Shown piece by piece: positions 43,280 to 51,498 of a stretch of 64,000 bases of DNA. Position numbers and translations under genes: made by a program. The DNA comes from Aestuariirhabdus sp049985285 (GTDB lineage Bacteria > Pseudomonadota > Gammaproteobacteria > Pseudomonadales > Aestuariirhabdaceae). Location of the stretch: contig NZ_JBNIEU010000001.1 in assembly GCF_049985285.1 (NCBI RefSeq), forward strand, positions 434,001 to 498,000, in the 5' to 3' direction. The notes under the pieces were generated by a model that saw nothing but the letters and a program-made list of their open reading frames with translations, was not told where the DNA came from and did no database searches. Each line of letters opens with the position of its first letter. Position 1 is the first letter of the stretch.

Positions 43280-44473
43280 CTACGGCATGGACACCCGACA
43301 AAAGATCGCTTTCAAATATTCGGTCTCCGGGATCGCAGGATGTATCGGGTGATCCGCTCCCTGATGCCCCTGCTCGATAATTTGAAGCTGTCGATCCAGA
43401 TTGCGGCTTGATAGACGTAAAATATTAACCAGGTTGTCGCGCTGCAAGTGCATGGAGCAGGAGGCAGACACTACTACTCCGTTGTCCGTTAATAACCGCA
43501 TCGCCTGTTCGTTAACTCGCCGATAGGCCTGCTCACCAGCCGTAATATCCTTGCGTCGCTTTATAAACGCCGGCGGATCAACCACGATCAGGTCAAAACG
43601 CTCCTGCGCTTCCCGTAGCTGCCTGAGCGCTGCAAAAGCATCCCCTTGCAGGGTTTCTACCCGATCACCTACTCCGTTCAGGCGTGCGTTCTCATGCACA
43701 GACTCCAGCGCCGGTGCCGACGCATCGATACAAACCACACCGGAGGCTCCGGCCGCAGCAGCCTGCACCCCCCAGCCGCCGATATAGCTGAACAGGTCAA
43801 GCACCCGCTTGCCCTTTGCATAGTGCTGCAGGCGCGCCCGCCCCATCCGGTGATCATAAAACCACCCCGTTTTCTGACCATCCAGAACCGGGGCCACAAA
43901 ATCGACCCCGTTCTCCCGCAAGGGAACAGGGCCGCTGACCTCACCAACCACCACCTCGGTGTACTCTGTCAACGCTTCCGGACGACGCAACTGGCCGCTG
44001 TTTTTCAATACAATCGCCGCAGGATTTAATACCTCCTGCAGGGCCTCGACCACCGCGTCGCGCAACCTTTCCATCCCCGCGGTGGCGATCTGCACCACTA
44101 ACACATCATTAAAGCGGTCGACTACCAACCCGGGCAAGCCATCACTATCACCATAGATAAGGCGATAACAGGGATCGGGAAACGCCAGCTCACGAAGCGA
44201 TAAAGCCCGCTGTATGCGGTGCACCAGCAAAGGCTGGCCCAGCCCATGCTTCAAGTCGCGACTCACCATCCGTGCGCAAATCAGGGTATTGGGATTGACA
44301 TAGGCAACTCCCAAGGGTTTTCCCGACGCGGTTTCAACCACCACCTGCTCGCCGGCCTCGAAACGGGTCAGCGGGGTCGCCTTGGTATCGACCTCGTTAC
44401 TGTAAATCCATAGGTGACCGGCACCCAAGCGGCGGTCCGCCTTGGGCTTAAGACGCAACAGATTAAAACTCAT
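43280..44473 (-). CDS. rlmI: 23S rRNA m5C1962 methyltransferase RlmI
   Basis: Class I methyltransferase of 397 residues (E. coli 396). An N-terminal PUA domain (MSFNLLRLKPKADRRLGAGH, AGEQVVVETASGKPLGVAYV) binds RNA. The Rossmann part has VLDLFSYIGGWGVQAAAAGA (about 222-241) for S-adenosylmethionine, VVDPPAFIKRRKD for the base, and SASCSMHL for the catalytic Cys. Start at MSFNLL; eight further upstream residues are without homology. TATAAT lies at 44544-44539 on the minus strand, about 65 bases before the start. Confidence 0.92.
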   Translation of the reverse strand: MSFNLLRLKPKADRRLGAGHLWIYSNEVDTKATPLTRFEAGEQVVVETASGKPLGVAYVNPNTLICARMVSRDLKHGLGQPLLVHRIQRALSLRELAFPDPCYRLIYGDSDGLPGLVVDRFNDVLVVQIATAGMERLRDAVVEALQEVLNPAAIVLKNSGQLRRPEALTEYTEVVVGEVSGPVPLRENGVDFVAPVLDGQKTGWFYDHRMGRARLQHYAKGKRVLDLFSYIGGWGVQAAAAGASGVVCIDASAPALESVHENARLNGVGDRVETLQGDAFAALRQLREAQERFDLIVVDPPAFIKRRKDITAGEQAYRRVNEQAMRLLTDNGVVVSASCSMHLQRDNLVNILRLSSRNLDRQLQIIEQGHQGADHPIHPAIPETEYLKAIFCRVSMP

Positions 44474-44538
44474 AGTACGAGGCTCCGTCTGCCCCATGAG
44501 ATCGGTCCCGGGCAGGGCATAGATAATAAAGAGCGGCC

Positions 44539-44544
44539 ATTATA
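44539..44544 (-). promoter_or_regulatory. Candidate -10 of rlmI
   Basis: Perfect TATAAT on the minus strand in the 161-base divergent spacer between rlmI and the ACT-domain gene. The best upstream hexamer at 16 bases is TGGTAA, a poor -35. Confidence 0.4.
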
Positions 44545-44634
44545 CGCTCCACCATCGCGCTTACCATTAATCCCTGCTTTACTTGGGAGCAGCAGTCATC
44601 TCAATCATCCTGATTCCCCCGAGGAGGAAAAACA

Positions 44635-45147
44635 TTGTCCACTGATTTCGTAGTTTCCATCATCGCCGACGATAAGCCCGGCCTGGTTGACTCCCTCGCC
44701 CAAACCGTCGTTGACCACCAAGGCAACTGGCTCGAAAGCCGTATGGCTCAGATGGCCGGAAAGTTCGCAGGCATTCTGCGCGTGAATGTCAGCGACGCTC
44801 ATGCAACCACACTGAAAGACGCGCTGGAGGCGCTACAAACCGATGGTATTAAAGTCATCATCGAGAACGCCTCTGCAGAGCAGGGGGTGACCAGCCACGC
44901 ACTGCTACTGAACCTTGTGGGTAATGACCGCCCCGGTATTGTGCGCGAAGTGTCGCAGGTGCTGAGCGCACAACAGGTTAACGTCGAAGACCTCTCCACC
45001 GAATGCGAGCCCGCCCCCCATACTGGCGAGATGCTGTTCCGAGCTCAGGCGCGCCTGCAGGTACCTCAACAGGTAGACATCGATACCCTGATCAGCACTC
45101 TGGAATCCCTCGCCGACGACCTGATGGTCGAAGTCTCCCAACCCTGA
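44635..45147 (+). CDS. GcvR-like double ACT-domain protein, TTG start
   Basis: Regulatory protein of 170 residues with two ACT domains (about 5-80 and 88-165). FVVSIIADDKPGLVDSLAQT and LLLNLVGNDRPGIVREVSQV are the two ligand-binding loop motifs. This is the architecture of GcvR, which holds the glycine-cleavage activator GcvA, but no gcvA is nearby. The start is TTG with GAGGAGG eight bases upstream, one of the strongest ribosome sites in the window. Whether it acts in glycine control or in another amino-acid response is unknown. Confidence 0.85.
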   Translation: MSTDFVVSIIADDKPGLVDSLAQTVVDHQGNWLESRMAQMAGKFAGILRVNVSDAHATTLKDALEALQTDGIKVIIENASAEQGVTSHALLLNLVGNDRPGIVREVSQVLSAQQVNVEDLSTECEPAPHTGEMLFRAQARLQVPQQVDIDTLISTLESLADDLMVEVSQP

Positions 45148-45208
45148 CCATACCTCCGGGTGTGCAGCCCGCTTCCGACAGCTCCGAGCTCGCACCCGGC
45201 CACGCCGC

Positions 45209-45240
45209 TTGACCTGTAATCCCAGAGGCATATACTGGGA
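45209..45240 (+). promoter_or_regulatory. Strong sigma70-type promoter with overlapping inverted repeat
   Basis: TTGACC (45209-45214), a 16-base spacer and TATACT (45231-45236) form a good promoter. TCCCAG (45220-45225) and CTGGGA (45235-45240) are perfect inverted 6-mers nine bases apart, straddling the -10, and could be a repressor site. The start codon of the next gene lies about 146 bases beyond the predicted transcription start, so the mRNA would have a long leader, including two runs of six or seven T. Confidence 0.6.
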
Positions 45241-45388
45241 GATCACCCCTCTCAAAGAAACGCCCATTCCCCTTACAAAACAACGGGTTATAAAATATTT
45301 TTCCTGATTTTTTTGCCCTCTACGCTTTCCCTCCCCGATTTTTTATGTATGCTGGTAGAAGGGCCAACCGCAACAGGGGAGTCATGAT

Positions 45389-46033
45389 ATGTCACTATCA
45401 CCTGTCGAAGTCTGGGGAATTGACCAGATTAATGTTGAGCAGATCGACAAGGATGGCAACAGCCAGCCGCTTTATGTCGAACACCGGTTCTTGCGGGACG
45501 ATAAGGACGATCAGTTCCATACCGTGTTAGCTGAAGTAGGGTTCAACCCGAAATGGCGCTATATCGCGGTGGTCGCCCAGGATTACGATGCAGCCCAGGA
45601 ACGCACCTACTACCACCTCGGCCACTTTCGGGATATCAAACAGGCCGAACGCCACATACGCCGCTTTCGACGCGACCCGGAGAACAGTGTGGTAGCGACC
45701 CTTCCGCTCATGTGTATGGAAGATGGCCGCTACCTGTCCCTTTACCAAACTGCGTATATGTCGGCGTTTGATAACGAATCCTTTACCGGCGTATTTGAGG
45801 CCGAACACGGGTGCTACTGCCTGATTGCGATACCCGATGTCCCCGGAGTTACCGGCATCATCTATGAGCCCAACAGCGGCATCCCTCGCTATGTCGGTAG
45901 CTTCGACAACGACCTGGTCAGCCCCGCCGTTAATGCACACAACAAAGTGCTGGTTCACCAAAGCAACATTACGCTGGCACAGGAAAATCGCGTGGCCAAG
46001 CGCTTCGAAGCCTACGAGTATTGCGAGCACTAA
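45389..46033 (+). CDS. Uncharacterised conserved-looking protein
   Basis: I do not recognise this 214-residue protein. It has no signal peptide or membrane helix and is rich in Tyr, Asp and Glu, with a probable cytoplasmic mixed fold. Possible landmarks: WRYIAVVAQDYDAAQERTYY (about 52-71), HFRDIKQAERHIRRFRRDPE (about 74-93) and cysteines in MCMED, GCYCL and a C-terminal YCEH. AGGGGAG seven bases before ATG and codon use like the neighbours support a real gene. It has its own promoter and a long leader, and converges on the spermidine synthase-like gene with 19 bases between stops. No function is proposed. Confidence 0.7.
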   Translation: MSLSPVEVWGIDQINVEQIDKDGNSQPLYVEHRFLRDDKDDQFHTVLAEVGFNPKWRYIAVVAQDYDAAQERTYYHLGHFRDIKQAERHIRRFRRDPENSVVATLPLMCMEDGRYLSLYQTAYMSAFDNESFTGVFEAEHGCYCLIAIPDVPGVTGIIYEPNSGIPRYVGSFDNDLVSPAVNAHNKVLVHQSNITLAQENRVAKRFEAYEYCEH

Positions 46034-46052
46034 TCATATTTTTAGGCTCGCG

Positions 46053-46844
46053 CTAAACGGCGCCCGGGACGGGCAAGTGCTGCAACCATTCGAGCGGCCT
46101 GGCGATATCCATCGCTAGCTCTGTGCTGAGTCGGGCAATTCGTTGCTCTGCATCTACATCAACGAGCAGGGGTTCACGGGCCGCCAGAAGCACGATATTT
46201 CCACACCGGGGAACGTCAATCAACGCAACATAGGGGAAACTGGCCCGTAACGGCATTAGCACCCTAAGCAGGTGCGCTACATCGAGCGGCAACAAATTTA
46301 TCGCCAGGGTACCCCCCTCTGTCAGGCGGTCTCCAAGGGCACGATAAAACCCCTCCTGCTCCACCAGCTGGCTATGATTCTCCCCTTCGAACAGATCGCA
46401 TAAAACCAGCTCGCAGGGTTGGGGGCTACCGCTCAAATAGTTTTCGACGCTGCAGGTTTCGACGGCACACTCCTCCGGCAGCGAAAAATAACGGCTCGCC
46501 AATGCAACCATTGCGGCACTACGCTCAACAGATAACAGTTCGGTATCGGGTAGCCTGCGATGAAAAAAGCGGGCTAACGCCCCCCCTCCCAATCCCAGGT
46601 CGAGAACGCGAGCAGGCGCGAGGCGAAAAATCAAAACACTGACCATTGCAAGCTGGTAATCGAGCAACAGCTGATCGGGAGCATCCAGACGCATCAACGA
46701 CAGCAGTGAATTGTCCCCGACGTACAGCCACCGCAACCCCCGATCCTGATGCACTTCAAACAGCGTACACCCCTCTTGTTCACTGGCAATAAGAGCCTCA
46801 CCGCTTTGACTCAATCGAACCAGCTCGTCAATATCAAGCGTCAC
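46053..46844 (-). CDS. Spermidine synthase-like methyltransferase-fold protein
   Basis: Protein of 263 residues with a SpeE-like Rossmann fold. VLDLGLGGGALARFFHRRLP (about 79-98) and ELLSVERSAAMVALASRYF match the cofactor site with its acidic residue, and ELVLCDLFEGEN (about 140) occupies the active-site strand. The polyamine-binding residues of true spermidine synthases are not evident and no speD is nearby, so function is open. GTG start with AGGAG seven bases upstream. It follows frdD by 43 bases and may be read from the frd operon. Confidence 0.78.
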   Translation of the reverse strand: MTLDIDELVRLSQSGEALIASEQEGCTLFEVHQDRGLRWLYVGDNSLLSLMRLDAPDQLLLDYQLAMVSVLIFRLAPARVLDLGLGGGALARFFHRRLPDTELLSVERSAAMVALASRYFSLPEECAVETCSVENYLSGSPQPCELVLCDLFEGENHSQLVEQEGFYRALGDRLTEGGTLAINLLPLDVAHLLRVLMPLRASFPYVALIDVPRCGNIVLLAAREPLLVDVDAEQRIARLSTELAMDIARPLEWLQHLPVPGAV

Positions 46845-46887
46845 ATCCCCACTCCTGAAACGATGGGAGCCAACCCCTGCCGATGAC

Positions 46888-47250
46888 CTACAAGCGCAAT
46901 AACCACACCCCCACCGCCAACGTCAGCGCCGTGGCACCCCCATAGAATAACAATAGCGACAGGACAGCTGGCAACCGAATGTGTAAATCGGCCAGCCCAT
47001 GATGTATTCGATGTGCAGCGTGATAGAGCGGCAAACAGATCCCCGCCATCAATATGATTTTCCCCATCCAGGAGGAGGCGAAGATGGTCGCACCCGAATA
47101 ACTGAGGGCCTCTTGCCCTACCCAGCCAGCTGGAATGGCAACGCCAAGCATCAACACAACAACCGGCAGCAAAAACGCGGCGGCCATTCCACCAGCGCCA
47201 AACAAGCTCCACACAATCGGCTCGTGGGAACGCGAATATTTAGATTTCAT
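46888..47250 (-). CDS. frdD: Fumarate reductase membrane anchor FrdD
   Basis: Membrane anchor of quinol:fumarate reductase, 120 residues (E. coli 119), three helices. EPIVWSLFGAGGMAAAFLLP (about 10-29) and PLYHAAHRIHHGLADL (about 74-89) are family segments. The start overlaps the frdC stop as ATGA, which rules out the longer frame to 47601. Confidence 0.93.
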   Translation of the reverse strand: MKSKYSRSHEPIVWSLFGAGGMAAAFLLPVVVLMLGVAIPAGWVGQEALSYSGATIFASSWMGKIILMAGICLPLYHAAHRIHHGLADLHIRLPAVLSLLLFYGGATALTLAVGVWLLRL

Positions 47251-47666
47251 AGCCCACCCCCCCACAAACCAAACAACACTGCCGTGATCGCAACGCAGCC
47301 TCCCCAATGCATAACCTCTACCCACGCCGGTGGCAACGGTTTTCCTCCAAGTCGTATCACAACAATGCGTGGAGCGAGACGAAACCAGGTGAGGGCGTGA
47401 TAGAACAGGGCTGCCAACATCAGCAGATGCAACGGCATCGTTAGCGGACTCGTAACAGATGCCACCCAGTCGTGCCAGGCGAGGGGCCCCTGACTTAACC
47501 GAAGCACACCGACTGCAAGCATAATGGCGTACCCTGCGACCACCAGCGCAGTACCTTCGCGCAGCATGTAGTAAAAATAGTAGGGATTGTCGAGCCACCA
47601 CCCTGACAACTGTTTGCGCCGATACGGGCGCCTGTTGGTAGGTGTCGTATCCTGCTTAGAGATCAT
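47247..47666 (-). CDS. frdC: Fumarate reductase membrane anchor FrdC
   Basis: Second membrane anchor, 139 residues (E. coli 131), three helices, contributing to the quinol site. RRPYRRKQLSGWWLDNPYYF (about 12-31) and YYMLREGTALVVAGYAIML are FrdC-like. The start lies 11 bases inside frdB, with AAGGAGGTAGTG just upstream (TACCCAAAGGAGG...). Confidence 0.92.
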   Translation of the reverse strand: MISKQDTTPTNRRPYRRKQLSGWWLDNPYYFYYMLREGTALVVAGYAIMLAVGVLRLSQGPLAWHDWVASVTSPLTMPLHLLMLAALFYHALTWFRLAPRIVVIRLGGKPLPPAWVEVMHWGGCVAITAVLFGLWGGGL

Positions 47667-48420
47667 CACTACCTCCTTTGGGTAGAACCTGCTTGGCATA
47701 GTCCAGTGCGCTAGCCGCCTTTCCCTGATTGATTGCAGCAGCAGGATCCACATGCTTGGGGCAAACCTCCGAACAATACCCCACGAATGTGCAGCTCCAG
47801 ACCCCCTGTTCAGAATTGAGCAAGGGCATTCTCTCCTCCCGCCCCTGATCCCGTGAATCGCGCAGGTAGCGATACGCCAACGTCAAAGCAGCGGGACCTA
47901 TAAATTCGGGATTACGCCCGAACTGTGGGCAGGCCGCGTAGCAGAGACCGCAATTGATGCACTGGGAAAACTGCTGGAAGAGCGAGACCTGTTGCGGTGT
48001 TTGCAAGTACTCCTGCTCGATGGCCACCGAGGTGTCCATCTCCGCAGGATTGTGCCGTAACAGATAGGGTTTTACCTCTTCAAGCTTACCCACAAAACTG
48101 CTGATATCTGCCACCAGATCGCGCTCGATTGGAAAATTATCAAGCGCCGCTATCCGCAACGAGCGATGCTCTCGCAGAAAGGTTTTGCAACCCAGTCTGG
48201 GCACACCATTAATCATAAACCCACAGCTTCCGCAGATCGCCATGCGGCACGACCAGCGAAAGCTCAGGCTGGAATCGATCTCATCTTTTATAAACTGCAG
48301 CGCCTCAAGCACAGATGTATCATCATTATAGGGAACACTAAAATCTTGCCACCATGGGTCCTTATCCTGTTCGGGCCGATAACGCTGCACACTCACGACC
48401 ATCGACCTATTATTTGTCAT
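47656..48420 (-). CDS. frdB: Fumarate reductase iron-sulfur subunit FrdB
   Basis: Electron-transfer subunit of 254 residues (E. coli 244). The N-terminal 2Fe-2S ferredoxin domain has CRMAICGSCG and a later C (about 65-85). The C-terminal domain has CINCGLCYAACP and CSEVCP for the 4Fe-4S and 3Fe-4S clusters. The start MTNNRSMVVSVQRYRPEQDK overlaps the frdA end by 11 bases; an alternative 15 codons upstream adds nothing conserved. Confidence 0.94.
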   Translation of the reverse strand: MTNNRSMVVSVQRYRPEQDKDPWWQDFSVPYNDDTSVLEALQFIKDEIDSSLSFRWSCRMAICGSCGFMINGVPRLGCKTFLREHRSLRIAALDNFPIERDLVADISSFVGKLEEVKPYLLRHNPAEMDTSVAIEQEYLQTPQQVSLFQQFSQCINCGLCYAACPQFGRNPEFIGPAALTLAYRYLRDSRDQGREERMPLLNSEQGVWSCTFVGYCSEVCPKHVDPAAAINQGKAASALDYAKQVLPKGGSDDL

Positions 48421-50203
48421 GGCTGCTCTCCGGTGCTGATTCACTGTGCTCGGCGGCAGCGCCATATAAACGGGCCGCCGGTGCTGATTTTGTAATGACC
48501 ACGTCCTGGTATTTTACAACCGGATCGTCGCCCTCGCGCCGGTAAGCGAGAGAATGTTTGAGGTAACGCTCGTCGTCGCGCTCACCAAACTCATCCAGGC
48601 GCTGATGGGAGCCCCTCGACTCCTTGCGAGCCAGCGCGGAATGTGACATAGCCTCAGCAACATCCAACAAGAATCCGAGCTCTATCGCATACAACCACTC
48701 GGTATTGAATACCGAACTACCGTCACTGAGACCAATCGACCCGTAGCGTTGCCTGAGCCCGGCGATGGTGGCACAGGTTTTTTGCATCCCGGTATGGCTT
48801 CGATAGATGCCAACCCCCTCCTCCATCGCTTCTGCCAGATCACGACGAATATGGGCCGGATTCTCATCACCTCTTTGGGTTCTCAGGGCGATCCACTTTT
48901 GAGCATACGTTTCGGCCATGGCGTTGATCCCCGTTGTATCAACAGCCTCGCAGCCGCGCGCATACTTCGCGGCCTGCTCCCCTGCGACCCGGCCCATAAC
49001 GCACAGTTCAGCCAGCGAATTGGAGCCAAGCCGGTTTGCCCCGTGCAACCCCGAACTGGCACACTCCCCCACGGCGTAGAGGCCCGGCAGCTCGGTTTGC
49101 GCGTGAATATCGGTGCCGATCCCCCCCATGGTGTAATGTACCGTAGGCCGCACCGGAATCGGATCTCGTACGGGGTCGATGCCCATATACGCACCGGCCA
49201 ACTCCCGTATAAAAGGCAATCGTTCGTTGATCTTTTGTGCACCGAGATGACGTAGATCGAGGTTCACCGCAGTGCCCCGCGAGGTTTCAATCACACGCCC
49301 CTTTTGCTCCTCATGCCAGAATGCCTGGCTGAGGCGATCTCTCGGGCCCAACTCCATCGTCTTGTTACGTGGCTGCCCGATAGGCGTTTCCGGCCCCAGC
49401 TCATAATCTTGCAGATAGCGATAACCGTCGCGGTTGGTAAGAATGCCCCCTTCGCCGCGACAGCCCTCGGTCATCAGGATACCGGTACCCGGTAATCCGG
49501 TGGGGTGATACTGGACAAACTCCATATCCCGTAAGGGCGCCCCGGCGCGATAGGCCAACGCCATGCCGTCTCCGGTCACGATGCCCCCGTTGGTATTGAA
49601 ACGATAGACCCTTCCCGCCCCTCCGGTTGCCATGATCACCGCACGCCCGGTAAATCGAGTGAAGGTACCAGCAGCGATATCGACGGCCAGCACCCCCTGC
49701 ACGCGGCCACTGTCCACCAGCAAGTCGGTACAGAAGAACTCATCAAAACGCCGTATAGAGGGGTACTTCATCGACGTCTGGAACAGTGTATGGAGGATAT
49801 GGAAACCCGTTTTGTCGGCCGCAAACCAGGTTCGCTCGATCTTCATGCCGCCAAAGGCGCGCACATTGACACGGCCATCGTCACGCCGACTCCAGGGGCA
49901 CCCCCAGTGTTCCAGCCGCAGCATCTCCTGGGGACACTGCTCAACGAAAAACTCCACCACGTCCTGGTCGGCCAACCAGTCGGCTCCGGAAACGGTATCG
50001 TTAAAATGGTATTCAAAACTGTCGTGGTCCTGCACCACACCCGCGGCGCCCCCCTCCGCAGCCACGGTATGGCTGCGCATTGGATACACTTTGGAGATCA
50101 GCGCAACACTCAACCCCGGGTCGCTCTCGGCAATCGCTATAGCCGCTCTCAGGCCGCCGCCACCGGCGCCGATAACCAATACATCCGCATCTACGTGATT
50201 CAT
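48410..50203 (-). CDS. frdA: Fumarate reductase flavoprotein subunit FrdA
   Basis: Catalytic subunit of 597 residues (E. coli 602) that reduces fumarate to succinate with electrons from quinol in anaerobic respiration. FAD-binding VLVIGAGGGGLRAAIAIAES (about 8-27) and covalent-FAD His45 in RSHTVAAEGG are present. HPTGLPGTGILMTEGCRGEG, with active-site His and Arg-bearing loops, follows. The order A-B-C-D favours Frd over succinate dehydrogenase. No FNR box (TTGAT-N4-ATCAA) is visible in the 127 bases upstream. Confidence 0.94.
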   Translation of the reverse strand: MNHVDADVLVIGAGGGGLRAAIAIAESDPGLSVALISKVYPMRSHTVAAEGGAAGVVQDHDSFEYHFNDTVSGADWLADQDVVEFFVEQCPQEMLRLEHWGCPWSRRDDGRVNVRAFGGMKIERTWFAADKTGFHILHTLFQTSMKYPSIRRFDEFFCTDLLVDSGRVQGVLAVDIAAGTFTRFTGRAVIMATGGAGRVYRFNTNGGIVTGDGMALAYRAGAPLRDMEFVQYHPTGLPGTGILMTEGCRGEGGILTNRDGYRYLQDYELGPETPIGQPRNKTMELGPRDRLSQAFWHEEQKGRVIETSRGTAVNLDLRHLGAQKINERLPFIRELAGAYMGIDPVRDPIPVRPTVHYTMGGIGTDIHAQTELPGLYAVGECASSGLHGANRLGSNSLAELCVMGRVAGEQAAKYARGCEAVDTTGINAMAETYAQKWIALRTQRGDENPAHIRRDLAEAMEEGVGIYRSHTGMQKTCATIAGLRQRYGSIGLSDGSSVFNTEWLYAIELGFLLDVAEAMSHSALARKESRGSHQRLDEFGERDDERYLKHSLAYRREGDDPVVKYQDVVITKSAPAARLYGAAAEHSESAPESSHDK

Positions 50204-50330
50204 ATCGCTCCAGCCCTCCATGCCCGAGAAAGCTGAATCATGCGCCCATTGCGGGACTAAAACGGTGACTCATGACAGGTTTTTCAGGATAAAAGGAAGA
50301 ATTGAGATCGAGGCCCCTGATAGGGGTGTT

Positions 50331-50909
50331 TCAGTAGCGCGTGTCGAGCGCCACAATCTCCGCCTCTATAGTGTAGCCCGAACTGGCAAGATCACGCGTT
50401 AGGGACTGCGTACGCAGCACCCCTGCAACCCGATAGGGTTGATCCAGATCTTCGATATAGATACGGCGCGCCGATTTTACGTAAATAACCTGATTTGAGG
50501 GCGGTGGTGGTACATGGACGCAGGCCCCGGCAAAGGGCACCAGCAAAAACTCTGCGAACTTTAGCGCTCCGTCATCGAGAGGAACAACGAAGCCCGTTAC
50601 GGACACATTTTTTCCATCAAACGCTTCCACTACCGGTGCGCTGACCCACTCCGACCGCATCCTTTCAACCTGATGCTCACGCCGGGCATCTTTCAAACCA
50701 CTGACATCGTAGCGCCGGGTTATCTCTCTCGCGGTGAAACCCTCAGGGATCAGGGCTGGCCACTCGACTATGTCGAACCGCTCCCAATCCACCGCCACCT
50801 CGCCTCCTCCGCAGCCACCCAGCAATACAGTGCAGGTAAGGGCAAGCGCTACGGCCAAGCCCTTTACGGATTGAATCGAGGTTGTTTTTGTACGCCGATC
50901 AATTATCAC
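50331..50909 (-). CDS. DUF3299 family lipoprotein
   Basis: Exported lipoprotein of about 192 residues, family of unknown role. A GTG at 50909 (VIIDRRTK) is preferred because TATACT, a good -10, lies upstream within the longer frame that reaches 50960; the true start is uncertain. The lipobox is VLLGGC. VTGFVVPLDDG and FLLVPFAGACVHVPPPPSNQ (about 120-139) are the family hallmark, with a conserved CVH that could bind metal. Confidence 0.78.
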   Translation of the reverse strand: MIIDRRTKTTSIQSVKGLAVALALTCTVLLGGCGGGEVAVDWERFDIVEWPALIPEGFTAREITRRYDVSGLKDARREHQVERMRSEWVSAPVVEAFDGKNVSVTGFVVPLDDGALKFAEFLLVPFAGACVHVPPPPSNQVIYVKSARRIYIEDLDQPYRVAGVLRTQSLTRDLASSGYTIEAEIVALDTRY

Positions 50910-51019
50910 GGGGAATCCGGCCTTGATTAAAGGCTCCCAGTATAGCGCCACCGGCAGCACGGAGGCTAAACTCCCTGCAATGGGGTAATAATTGCAACGA
51001 CCCGTTACCAGGGAGCACC

Positions 51020-51379
51020 ATGCAACAGGAATCTGACGTGACTCGCTACCTGCTGGCCAAACCGGGCGCCTACGCCGATTACCCGTTCGGACCCGATGTA
51101 CGGGTGTTCAAAGTGGCCGGTAAGGTGTTCGCCCTGTTCGATCCGTCACGACAGCCCGTGCGCATTAACCTTAAATGCGAACCCATGCAGGCGCTGGCGC
51201 TCCGTGATATGTTTTGCGCGATCGAGCCGGGATACCACATGAACAAAAAGCACTGGAACACCATCACCCTCGATGGGACTGTCCCGGAGGGGGAACTGTT
51301 GCGCTTATTCGATCTCTCTTTCGAACTGGTCGTAAGAGGGCTACCCAAAGCGAAGCGGGCGGGGCTTCTGGCTCCCTAA
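51020..51379 (+). CDS. MmcQ/YjbR family protein
   Basis: Small cytoplasmic protein of 119 residues in the MmcQ/YjbR group (CyaY-like fold, sometimes called DNA-binding). KPGAYADYPFGPDVRVFKV (about 14-32), FALFDPSRQPVRINLKC and PGYHMNKKHWNTITLDG (about 72-88) are the family motifs. Role unknown. Divergent from the lipoprotein gene. Confidence 0.9.
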   Translation: MQQESDVTRYLLAKPGAYADYPFGPDVRVFKVAGKVFALFDPSRQPVRINLKCEPMQALALRDMFCAIEPGYHMNKKHWNTITLDGTVPEGELLRLFDLSFELVVRGLPKAKRAGLLAP

Positions 51380-51498
51380 GTCGGTCACACTTCCAACACC
51401 CAAGCGCCACAGAATTTGGTGCCCATACCCCAGCCAGTTATGATACACCTGTTTTTATCACCAATTGCTTTACTACCCTATACAAGAAAGGACTCTAC

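Noticed and set aside
50204..50330. Possible FNR box upstream of frdA
   Set aside because: Only loose half-sites such as TTGAG were found; none matches both arms at the right spacing.
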